NCBI GenBank assembly: GCA_900551445.1
Contig: URWA01000040.1
Coordinates: 1-25,017, forward strand
Length of the DNA stretch: 25,017 nucleotides
Source: an uncultured Bacteroides sp.
GTDB taxonomy: Bacteria > Bacteroidota > Bacteroidia > Bacteroidales > Bacteroidaceae
Reading direction: 5' to 3'
Shown here: piece after piece, positions 8,393-15,165 of the stretch
Layout: the number at the start of each line of letters is the position of its first letter
How positions within the stretch are numbered: the first letter of the stretch is position 1
Made by a program: the position numbers and the translations under genes
Notes under the pieces: model-generated
Seen by the model: the letters and a program-made list of their open reading frames with translations, nothing else
The model's database searches: none
What the model was told of the DNA's origin: nothing

Positions 8393-8917
8393 TTACAGCT
8401 TCAGCAAGGTGGTGACTTCTACATTCTCATCGAAAGCTTTCCGGCCGTTCAGACCTTCCAATTCGATGACGAAGTTGACATACGCTTGCTTTACTCCGCA
8501 GCGTTTCACCAGTCGATGGGCCGCCGCCATGGTTCCTCCGGTGGCCAGCAAATCATCGTGCAACAGCACTACATCCTCTGGGCTGATGGCGTCTTTATGA
8601 AGCTGGATGGTGTCGGTGCCGTATTCCTTGGCGTAGGTTTCTTCTATCACCTCAGCCGGAAGTTTACCCGGTTTGCGGGCCATGATGAAGCCTGCCCCCA
8701 GACGGGCCGCCAAAGCACCTCCCAGGATGAATCCTCTTGACTCGATTCCCACGACCTTCGTGATGCCTTTGTCCTTGTACATCTCGTAGAGTTCGTCAAT
8801 CATGCCCTGCAAACATTCAGGGTTTTTAAAGAGGGTAGTGACATCGTAGAACAAGATGCCGGGTTTGGGAAAATCGGGAATTTCCCGGAGGTTTTTCTTT
8901 AATGTTTCTTTGTTCAT
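8393..8917 (-). CDS. apt: Adenine phosphoribosyltransferase
   Basis: This 174-residue purine salvage enzyme makes AMP from adenine and PRPP. The PRPP-binding motif VVLLHDDLLATGGTMA lies at 116-131. The N-terminal IPDFPKPGILFYDVTTL and the flexible loop with ARKPGKLP (80-87) are typical of APRT and set it apart from hypoxanthine enzymes. Length and start agree with the family. It lies downstream of mnmG on the same strand, separated by 57 bp that contain a parS site. Confidence 0.96.
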   Translation of the reverse strand: MNKETLKKNLREIPDFPKPGILFYDVTTLFKNPECLQGMIDELYEMYKDKGITKVVGIESRGFILGGALAARLGAGFIMARKPGKLPAEVIEETYAKEYGTDTIQLHKDAISPEDVVLLHDDLLATGGTMAAAHRLVKRCGVKQAYVNFVIELEGLNGRKAFDENVEVTTLLKL

Positions 8918-8950
8918 ATCCAGTGTTTTATATGTAATCCTTAAATGAAT

Positions 8951-8966
8951 TGTTTCACGTGAAACA
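8951..8966. promoter_or_regulatory. parS: parS centromere-like site (ParB binding)
   Basis: TGTTTCACGTGAAACA is a perfect 16-bp palindrome identical to the widely conserved bacterial chromosomal parS consensus. It lies between mnmG and apt, 8 bp after the mnmG stop. ParB dimers bind such sites and, with ParA and SMC, organise and segregate the origin region. In many bacteria parS lies near oriC, and mnmG (gidA) is often nearby. I find no second exact copy in this window. No parA or parB gene is present here. Confidence 0.9.
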
Positions 8967-8974
8967 CGACTCGT

Positions 8975-10846
8975 TTAGCGTCCCAGCAATACGAGCAGCA
9001 CGTTGATGTCGCTGGGAGAGACGCCTGGAATACGGCTGGCCTGTGCCAGGGTTTCCGGGTCTATCTTCACGAGCTTCTGGCGTGCCTCGGTTGAGAGGGA
9101 CTGCAGGTTGGCGTAGTCGAATTTGCCCTTGATGCGGATGGACTCCAACCGGTGAATCTTGTCGGCGATGGTCCGTTCGCGATCGATGTAGCCTTTGTAC
9201 TTGATGCGGATTTCGGCGGCCTCTATCACCTCCTCTTTGCGGTCGTCAAGCTTATCCAGTTCGGCTTGGAAGGCGGGAATGTACGGGGCAATATTTTCGA
9301 TGGTTATCTGCGGACGGCTGATTAAATCCACCAGCTTGCATCCATGGGTGAGCTGGGCGGTGCCCAGACTTTCCAACGCGTTGTTTATCTTGTCGGCTTT
9401 GACAGAGAAATTATTGACGAAGCTGACCAGGTGGTCGATGGCTGCCCGCTTCTTTTGGAAGATGGCGTAGCGGTCTTCCTTCACCAATCCCAGCTGGTAG
9501 GCCCGTTCCGTCAATCGCATATCGGCATCGTCCTGTCGGAGCAGAATACGGTATTCGGCTCTCGACGTAAACATACGGTATGGTTCGTCCACTCCCTTTG
9601 TCACTAAGTCATCAATCAGTACGCCGATGTAAGCTTCATCGCGTCCCAGGACGAAAGGCTCTCCGCCGTGGCAGTTCAAGTGGGCGTTGATGCCGGCGAT
9701 GATTCCCTGGCCGCCCGCTTCTTCGTATCCGGTCGTTCCGTTCACCTGTCCGGCAAAGAACAGGTTTTTCACTACCTTTGATTCCAGCGTATGCTTCAGC
9801 TGGGTCGGGTCGAAATAATCGTATTCGATGGCATATCCCGGACGGTACACCACCAGGTCTTTAAAGCACGGAATCTTCTTCAACGCTTCCAGCTGAATCT
9901 CCATCGGCAGGGAAGAAGAGAATCCGTTCAGGTAAAGTTCGCGGGTAGTTTCTCCTTCCGGCTCCAGGAAAAGCTGGTGTTGCGGTTTGTCGGGAAACGT
10001 CACGATTTTAGTTTCGATGCTCGGGCAGTAACGTGGTCCGATGCTCTTGATTTGTCCGTTGAAAAGGGGAGAGTCGGCCAATCCTTTCCGCAGGGTGGCA
10101 TGCACTTCCTCGTTGGTGAAGCATGTCCAGCACTGCAGCTGTTTCAGGTGGCGTGGCTCGCTGATGAATGAGAAGCGGTGGAAATCGTTTTCTCCATCCT
10201 GCGTATCCATCAGGTCGAAGTGGACGCTCTTTCCGTCGATACGTACCGGTGTACCCGTCTTCATTCGTCCGGCCGTGATGCCGTGCCGGGTGATGGATTC
10301 GGTGAGATGGTAGGAAGCCGGTTCCGCGCAGCGTCCGCCCGCCAGCATCTTGTGTCCGATGTGCATCAGTCCGTTCAAAAACGTACCTGCGGTGAGCACG
10401 ATACATTTGGCATGGAACGTCACGCCCCAGCAGGTCACCAGTCCTGTCACTTCTCCGTTTTCTACCAGCAGTTCCTCTACGGTGTCCTGCCAGATATGCA
10501 GGTTCGGCAGATTTTCGAGCACTTCTCTCCAGGCCCAGATAAATTTACCGCGGTCGCATTGCGCACGCGGACTCCACATGGCCGGACCCTTGGAACGGTT
10601 CAGCATGCGGAACTGGATAGCCGTCTTGTCGGTCACCAGTCCCATGTATCCTCCCAGGGCATCAATCTCTCTGACGATTTGTCCCTTGGCGATACCTCCG
10701 ACCGCCGGGTTACAACTCATCTGCCCGATTTTGTTCATGTCCATGGTAATCAGGCAGGTCTTCGAACCCAGATTGGCGGCGGCAGCTGCTGCCTCACATC
10801 CGGCATGACCGGCACCGATTACGATTACATCATACTTAAAATCCAT
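8975..10846 (-). CDS. mnmG: tRNA uridine-5-carboxymethylaminomethyl modification enzyme MnmG
   Basis: This 623-residue FAD enzyme works with MnmE to add the carboxymethylaminomethyl group to wobble U34 of certain tRNAs. The N-terminal dinucleotide motif GAGHAG is at 11-16. Other family marks are SCNPAVGGIAKGQ near 50, the RYCPSIETKI region with its conserved Cys, and AGQVNGTTGYEEA before the C-terminal helical MnmE-binding region. Length is normal. The start MDFKYDVIVIGAGHAGCEAA is the standard one. It follows ybeY with a 38-bp gap that contains a -7 element, so it may have its own promoter. Confidence 0.97.
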   Translation of the reverse strand: MDFKYDVIVIGAGHAGCEAAAAAANLGSKTCLITMDMNKIGQMSCNPAVGGIAKGQIVREIDALGGYMGLVTDKTAIQFRMLNRSKGPAMWSPRAQCDRGKFIWAWREVLENLPNLHIWQDTVEELLVENGEVTGLVTCWGVTFHAKCIVLTAGTFLNGLMHIGHKMLAGGRCAEPASYHLTESITRHGITAGRMKTGTPVRIDGKSVHFDLMDTQDGENDFHRFSFISEPRHLKQLQCWTCFTNEEVHATLRKGLADSPLFNGQIKSIGPRYCPSIETKIVTFPDKPQHQLFLEPEGETTRELYLNGFSSSLPMEIQLEALKKIPCFKDLVVYRPGYAIEYDYFDPTQLKHTLESKVVKNLFFAGQVNGTTGYEEAGGQGIIAGINAHLNCHGGEPFVLGRDEAYIGVLIDDLVTKGVDEPYRMFTSRAEYRILLRQDDADMRLTERAYQLGLVKEDRYAIFQKKRAAIDHLVSFVNNFSVKADKINNALESLGTAQLTHGCKLVDLISRPQITIENIAPYIPAFQAELDKLDDRKEEVIEAAEIRIKYKGYIDRERTIADKIHRLESIRIKGKFDYANLQSLSTEARQKLVKIDPETLAQASRIPGVSPSDINVLLVLLGR

Positions 10847-10872
10847 TCGTTTTTATGTTTTTATTTCTTCTG

Positions 10873-10880
10873 CAAAAATA
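10873..10880 (-). promoter_or_regulatory. Bacteroides-type -7 element upstream of mnmG
   Basis: The minus strand reads TATTTTTG, which fits TAnnTTTG, in the 38-bp ybeY-mnmG gap. The predicted transcript start is near 10867, about 20 nt before the mnmG ATG. The -33 region would fall in the end of ybeY, and no clear match is seen there. Confidence 0.45.
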
Positions 10881-10884
10881 CGAA

Positions 10885-11307
10885 TTACATGAAATCTTTC
10901 CGCATTTCCAGGGCCTTGTTTTCGGCGGCTTCCATGATTTCGCGTTCGCCGGGACCCTTGTCGTTGATGCCGCACAAGTGCAGGATGCCGTGGATGATGA
11001 CGCGGAAAAGTTCCGTTTCATACGGGGCCTCAAACTGTACGGCGTTGGTCCGTACGGTGTCCAGGCTGATGAACAAGTCGCCCGACAACCGTTTCCCTTC
11101 ACAGTAGTCGAAAGTGATGATATCTGTATAATAATCGTGTTGCAGGTATTGCCGGTTCACCTCCAGAATCTTTTCGTCCGAGCAGAATATGTAGGCGATT
11201 TCGCCCACTCTTTTTCCGTAACTTTCCGCTACGGCTTTGATCCATGCGGTGGTTTCACGCTGCTTGATGGCGGGCATTTCCACGCCTTCGGTTTGATAAC
11301 TGATCAT
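10885..11307 (-). CDS. ybeY: Endoribonuclease YbeY (rRNA maturation factor), variant metal site
   Basis: This 140-residue UPF0054/YbeY protein acts in 16S rRNA 3' maturation and ribosome quality control. The family core is clear: YIFCSDEKILEVNRQYL, DYYTDIITF, SGDLFISLDTV, and the metal site HGILHLCG with H106 and H110. The canonical third ligand of the HGxLHLxGYDH motif is replaced by Asp (D116). I recall this as common in Bacteroidetes, so it need not mean loss of function. It starts 9 nt after the spm fusion stop and is likely cotranscribed with it. Confidence 0.93.
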   Translation of the reverse strand: MISYQTEGVEMPAIKQRETTAWIKAVAESYGKRVGEIAYIFCSDEKILEVNRQYLQHDYYTDIITFDYCEGKRLSGDLFISLDTVRTNAVQFEAPYETELFRVIIHGILHLCGINDKGPGEREIMEAAENKALEMRKDFM

Positions 11308-11316
11308 AATGGTATG

Positions 11317-12549
11317 TTAATTGAAAAATAAATATCCGATAAAGATGGCAGCCAGTACGCCGGCAAAGTCGGCGATCAGTCCGCAGGGAACAGCATGCCG
11401 GGTGCGGGTTACGCTCACACTGCCAAAGTAGACAGCCAGGATGTAGAACGTGGTATCGGTAGAGCCTTGGAAAATGCAGGCCAGCCGTCCCACGAATGAA
11501 TCGGCTCCATACGTGGTCATGGCATCTACCATCAGGCCTCGGGCCCCGCTTCCGCTCAACGGTTTCATCAGGGCAGTAGGCAAGGCCCCCACGAACTGGT
11601 CGTCCAGTCCGCAGCCTCTCACCAATGTGGCGATGCCTTGTATCAGAAAGTCCATGGCACCCGAAGCCCGAAATACTCCGATGGCTACCAGAATGGCCAC
11701 CAGATACGGGATGATTCTCACGGCAGTGGAGAAACCTTCCTTGGCCCCTTCCACGAACGCATCATAAACATTGACCTTCTTCCGTACGCCGGCCACGATG
11801 AAACCGATGATAATCAGAAAAAGGAAGACATTGGCAAAAGTGGTAGAGTAGAGGTCGATTTGCTGCCGGGTGAGCAGGTGGAAAAAATAGATGATACCCG
11901 CGATGAAAAGGCTGGCTCCTCCCAAAAACAGGAGAATGGTACGATTCAGCAGATTGATGCGTTGGTACACGCTGACCGCAAGGATACCGGCCAGGGTCGA
12001 GAAGAACGTGGCCAGCAGGATGGGTACAAACACGTCGGTCGGTTGAGCTGCTCCCAGCTGTGCCCGATACACCATGATGCTGATGGGAATCAGAGTCAGT
12101 CCCGAAGTGTTCAGCACCAGAAACATAATCATCGGGTTGCTGGCCGTGTCTTTCCGTGGATTCAGTTCCTGCAGTCCCTCCATCGCTTTCAATCCAAGCG
12201 GAGTGGCTGCATTGTCCAGTCCCAGCATGTTGGCCGCCAGGTTCATGAAAATACTACCCGTCACCGGATGTCCTTTCGGAATGTCCGGAAACAGTTTTGA
12301 GAACAACGGACTGAGCAGTCGGGCAAAGAGCTGGATCACGCCTCCCTTTTCGCCAATCTTCATGATGCCGAGCCAGAGCGAGAGCACGCCGGTCAGCCCC
12401 AAAGAAATCTCGAAGGCCGTCTTCGACGAGTCGAAGGTCGAGTTGATGATTGCTGGAAAAACCGACGTGTCACCAAAGCACACCAGTTTCACGAGAGCCA
12501 CCCCGAAAGCCAGCAGAAAGAATGCAATCCAGATGTAGTTTAATGCCAT
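11317..12549 (-). CDS. SpmA-SpmB fusion, nucleoside-recognition (Gate) domain membrane protein
   Basis: This 410-residue polytopic membrane protein has about 8-10 hydrophobic segments. The N-terminal half (to about residue 200) resembles SpmA, with GSIFMNLAANMLGLDNAATPLG and a following NTSGLTLIP. The C-terminal half resembles SpmB, with GAKEGFSTAVRIIPYLVAI, ALMKPLSGSGARG and FQGSTDTTFYI. In Bacillus these are two spore maturation proteins. Bacteroidetes do not sporulate, so this fusion must do something else, probably membrane transport, but the substrate is unknown. It is the first gene of a run that includes ybeY, with its own -7 element upstream. Confidence 0.88.
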   Translation of the reverse strand: MALNYIWIAFFLLAFGVALVKLVCFGDTSVFPAIINSTFDSSKTAFEISLGLTGVLSLWLGIMKIGEKGGVIQLFARLLSPLFSKLFPDIPKGHPVTGSIFMNLAANMLGLDNAATPLGLKAMEGLQELNPRKDTASNPMIMFLVLNTSGLTLIPISIMVYRAQLGAAQPTDVFVPILLATFFSTLAGILAVSVYQRINLLNRTILLFLGGASLFIAGIIYFFHLLTRQQIDLYSTTFANVFLFLIIIGFIVAGVRKKVNVYDAFVEGAKEGFSTAVRIIPYLVAILVAIGVFRASGAMDFLIQGIATLVRGCGLDDQFVGALPTALMKPLSGSGARGLMVDAMTTYGADSFVGRLACIFQGSTDTTFYILAVYFGSVSVTRTRHAVPCGLIADFAGVLAAIFIGYLFFN

Positions 12550-12586
12550 TTTCTGTCTAAGTATAATTCATGATTAATCTGTGTTA

Positions 12587-12594
12587 CAAAAGTA
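12587..12594 (-). promoter_or_regulatory. Bacteroides-type -7 element for the spm fusion gene
   Basis: The minus strand reads TACTTTTG, which fits TAnnTTTG. It would start transcription near 12581 with a leader of about 32 nt. It lies back to back with the promoter of the divergent DUF3810 gene. Confidence 0.5.
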
Positions 12595-12636
12595 TATATT
12601 TTCTTTGTCACTACCTTCACCTTCTTTGAAAACATA

Positions 12637-12644
12637 TAACTTTG
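12637..12644 (+). promoter_or_regulatory. Bacteroides-type -7 element for the DUF3810 gene
   Basis: TAACTTTG fits TAnnTTTG and ends only 5 bp before the ATG at 12650. If it is used, the mRNA would be leaderless or nearly so. No -33 match is seen at the normal spacing. Confidence 0.4.
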
Positions 12645-12649
12645 TGTGT

Positions 12650-13699
12650 ATGAAAAGTTTTCCGTCGCGTTACATACGTTGGGCCGTAGAAGCCTTTTTG
12701 CTTATACTGGTTGTCCTCTGCCGTTATTGGCCGGCAGCGGGCGAGGTCTATGCCCGTTACGTCTATCCCGTGCTGTCTGCCGTGTTGTCTGCCTTGGTAG
12801 CATGGATTCCGTTTTCAGTGGAAGAATGGCTGGTCATCGCTTTCGTCCTCCTTTTCATCGGCTTGCCGTTCTGGGCCCGTCGCCGCAGAAAAGGCTGGAG
12901 ATGGGCGTTGCGTGCCGAAGTGGAGTGTGCGGTAATCTGCTACCTCTGGTTCTATTGGGGATGGGGAATCAACTATTTCCGGAAAGACTTTTTTGTCCGC
13001 TCTTCTACCGAGCCGGTCACTTATGTGGAAGCCGATTTCCATCGTTTCCTGACTGCCTATACCGACAGCTTGAACGCTTCGTACACGGTGGGTGAATTTC
13101 CTGCTTCCGCCGAAATCGAGCGGGAAGTGAAGCAACTGTACGCACAGGTACCTTCCCGTTTCGGACTTTCCAGCCCTCGCAGTTTCCAGCATCCCAAGCC
13201 GGTTGCCTTCAATGCTCTTTATTCCGGTGTAGGAGTTTTGGGCTATATGGGACCTTTCTTCTCTGAGTCGCAGTTGAACCGTGAACTGCTTCCTTTGCAA
13301 TGGCCCTTCACCTATGCCCATGAATATGCCCATTTGCTTGGGGTGAGCAGTGAAGCCGAAGCCAATTTTTGGGCCTATCAGATTTGCATCCGTTCCCAGT
13401 CGCCGTCGATTCGCTATGCCGGTTATTTCGGTTTGCTTCCTTATGTCCTTTCGAATGCGGCAGGCTTGCTCGACGAAGAAGCCTATCAGCAACTGTGCCG
13501 TGCCATCCGTCCGGAAGTGTGGGAGGCGCTTCGGGAAAAGGAAGCCTATTGGGATTCGAAGTACAGCCCGTGGGTAGGACGGTTGCAGTCGCAAATATAT
13601 GAATGGTATCTGAAAGGCAACCAGATTTCGTCCGGTCAGAAAAATTATGGGGAAGTCATATCCATGGTCCTGTCTTTGCCGTCAGACTGGTGGAAATGA
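12650..13699 (+). CDS. DUF3810 family membrane-anchored putative zinc metallopeptidase
   Basis: This 349-residue protein has two or three N-terminal transmembrane segments (about 15-27, 41-55 and 60-75), a short basic stretch RRRRKGWR and a further hydrophobic segment near 92-106. A large soluble domain follows. That domain has HEYAH at 224-228, a zinc HExxH motif, and Glu residues at 235 and 237 that could be the third ligand. The pattern fits DUF3810, a Bacteroidetes family of unknown function; peptidase activity is inferred. The frame is open back to 12581, but MKSFPSRYIRW at 12650 is the better start: it gives a basic residue pattern before the first membrane segment, and the upstream stretch holds the promoter region. 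Confidence 0.85.
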   Translation: MKSFPSRYIRWAVEAFLLILVVLCRYWPAAGEVYARYVYPVLSAVLSALVAWIPFSVEEWLVIAFVLLFIGLPFWARRRRKGWRWALRAEVECAVICYLWFYWGWGINYFRKDFFVRSSTEPVTYVEADFHRFLTAYTDSLNASYTVGEFPASAEIEREVKQLYAQVPSRFGLSSPRSFQHPKPVAFNALYSGVGVLGYMGPFFSESQLNRELLPLQWPFTYAHEYAHLLGVSSEAEANFWAYQICIRSQSPSIRYAGYFGLLPYVLSNAAGLLDEEAYQQLCRAIRPEVWEALREKEAYWDSKYSPWVGRLQSQIYEWYLKGNQISSGQKNYGEVISMVLSLPSDWWK

Positions 13700-14013
13700 G
13701 CTTGCGAGAATGTAAAAATCATGTTCATCTGTCCGGAAAGGAATAAATTTTGAATTCTCGCGGGGGAAAAATAGCTTATTTCTTTGTAAAACAATAAATT
13801 GTGAAGAATAGGAACTTTGCAATCTGGAAAGCAAATGAAAAGAAAACTTAAAATCCGTCCTTCTGACAGGCCATAGAAAGCGATTCCTGTTTTTCCCCGT
13901 CGTAGCTTAAAGTGTGAAAATCAGTAAATAGACCGCATTTTCAGAGAAAAAGCATTATCTTTACAGCCTTAATTTTTCTAAACTCATAGCGAACGAAAGA
14001 AAATTATACCACA
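13700..14013. other. 314-bp intergenic region with weak signals only
   Basis: This AT-rich gap lies between the DUF3810 gene and the GNAT-parE operon. A distant inverted repeat (GCGAGAAT at 13704-13711, ATTCTCGC at 13754-13761) and a 5-bp stem followed by five Ts (13866-13894) are the only hairpins I see. Both are weak. TATCTTTA at 13956-13963 is one base off the TAnnTTTG element and is the best promoter candidate for the operon, with a start near 13969. No small coding frame is convincing. Confidence 0.5.
13956..13963 (+). promoter_or_regulatory. Possible -7 element for the GNAT-parE-coaD-S41 operon
   Basis: TATCTTTA matches 5 of the 6 defined bases of TAnnTTTG. It would give a leader of about 45 nt before the ATG at 14014. 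No clear -33 element was found. Confidence 0.3.
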
Positions 14014-15144
14014 ATGACTATCTCGATTCAAAAAGTTACGACGAAAGCAGAACTGAAGAAGTTCATACGTTTCAATTACGAACTTTATAAAAATAATCCT
14101 TATTCTGTTCCCGATTTGTACGATGACATGCTCAATACCTTCAATCCGAAAAAGAATGCTGCGTTTGAGTTTTGTGAGGCAGATTATTTTTTGGCCTATC
14201 GGGGGGATGAAATCGTAGGGCGTGTGGCTGCCATCATCAATCACCGGGCCAATGATACGTGGCACAAGAAAGAAGTCCGCTTCGGCTGGATTGACTTCAT
14301 CGATGAGGAAGAAGTCTCGGCTGCCTTGCTCGACACCGTGGCCAAATGGGGAAAGGAGCGAGGTATGGAAGCCATGGTGGGTCCGCTGGGGTTTACCGAC
14401 ATGGATGCCGAAGGTATGCTGGTGGAGGGATTTGACCAGCTGGGTACGATGGCTACCATTTATAACTATTCCTACTATCCCGAACACATGGAACAGCTGG
14501 GTTTCGAGAAAGAAGCCGACTGGGTGGAATACAAGCTCACCGTGCCTCACCAGCTTCCCGACAAGTTTGTGCGTATCTCCGAAATCATCCTGCAGAAATA
14601 CAAACTGAAAATCAAAAAGCTCAAACGGGGCGAAATCAAGAAAGGAAATTACGGACAGAAAATCTTCGACCTGATTAATGAAGCCTACGCACCGTTGTAT
14701 GGCTATTCGCAGATGACACAGGGACAGATTGACCAGTATGTCAAGATGTATCTCCCCCTCATCGACTTGCGTATGGTGTCGTTGGTAGAAGACGAGGAAG
14801 GCAATCTGGTAGCCGTGGGTATTGCCATGCCTTCGTTGTCGGTAGCCTTGCAGAAAGCCAAGGGCAAGATGCTGCCTTTCGGCTGGTATCATTTGTTGAA
14901 AGCCCTGTTCATCAAACGGCCCCGCATCCTCGACCTGTTGCTGGTAGGCGTGAAGCCCGAATACCAGAGCAAGGGAGTCAATGCCCTGCTGTTCTACGAC
15001 CTGGTGCCTATCTTCCAGCAAATGGGATTTGAGTATGGCGAAAGTAATCCGGAACTGGAGCTCAACAAGAAAGTACAGGCACAGTGGAGTGCTTTCGAAT
15101 CCGTGCAGCACAAACGTCGCCGGGCTTACAAAAAAATGATTTAA
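14014..15144 (+). CDS. GNAT-like acyltransferase family protein, function unknown
   Basis: This 376-residue cytosolic protein is known to me as a conserved Bacteroidetes hypothetical often labelled GNAT family N-acetyltransferase. The N-terminal part (to about 190) includes YFLAYRGDEIVGRVAAIINH, which is like the beta strands before a GNAT motif A, and a conserved GPLGFTDMDAEGMLVEGFD. The C-terminal part has LLVGVKPEYQSKGVNALLF, a relaxed acyl-CoA pyrophosphate-binding loop (Q-S-K-G-V-N), and a late YGESNPELELN. Two GNAT-like halves are possible. The substrate is unknown. parE starts 21 nt downstream, so they are probably cotranscribed, but the link to topoisomerase is unexplained. Confidence 0.72.
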   Translation: MTISIQKVTTKAELKKFIRFNYELYKNNPYSVPDLYDDMLNTFNPKKNAAFEFCEADYFLAYRGDEIVGRVAAIINHRANDTWHKKEVRFGWIDFIDEEEVSAALLDTVAKWGKERGMEAMVGPLGFTDMDAEGMLVEGFDQLGTMATIYNYSYYPEHMEQLGFEKEADWVEYKLTVPHQLPDKFVRISEIILQKYKLKIKKLKRGEIKKGNYGQKIFDLINEAYAPLYGYSQMTQGQIDQYVKMYLPLIDLRMVSLVEDEEGNLVAVGIAMPSLSVALQKAKGKMLPFGWYHLLKALFIKRPRILDLLLVGVKPEYQSKGVNALLFYDLVPIFQQMGFEYGESNPELELNKKVQAQWSAFESVQHKRRRAYKKMI

Positions 15145-15165
15145 TGTCAGAAAGGGGATATATCT

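Noticed and set aside
13866..13894. Short hairpin with five Ts as a terminator or small RNA end
   Set aside because: The stem is only 5 bp and no matching upstream promoter of good quality was found.
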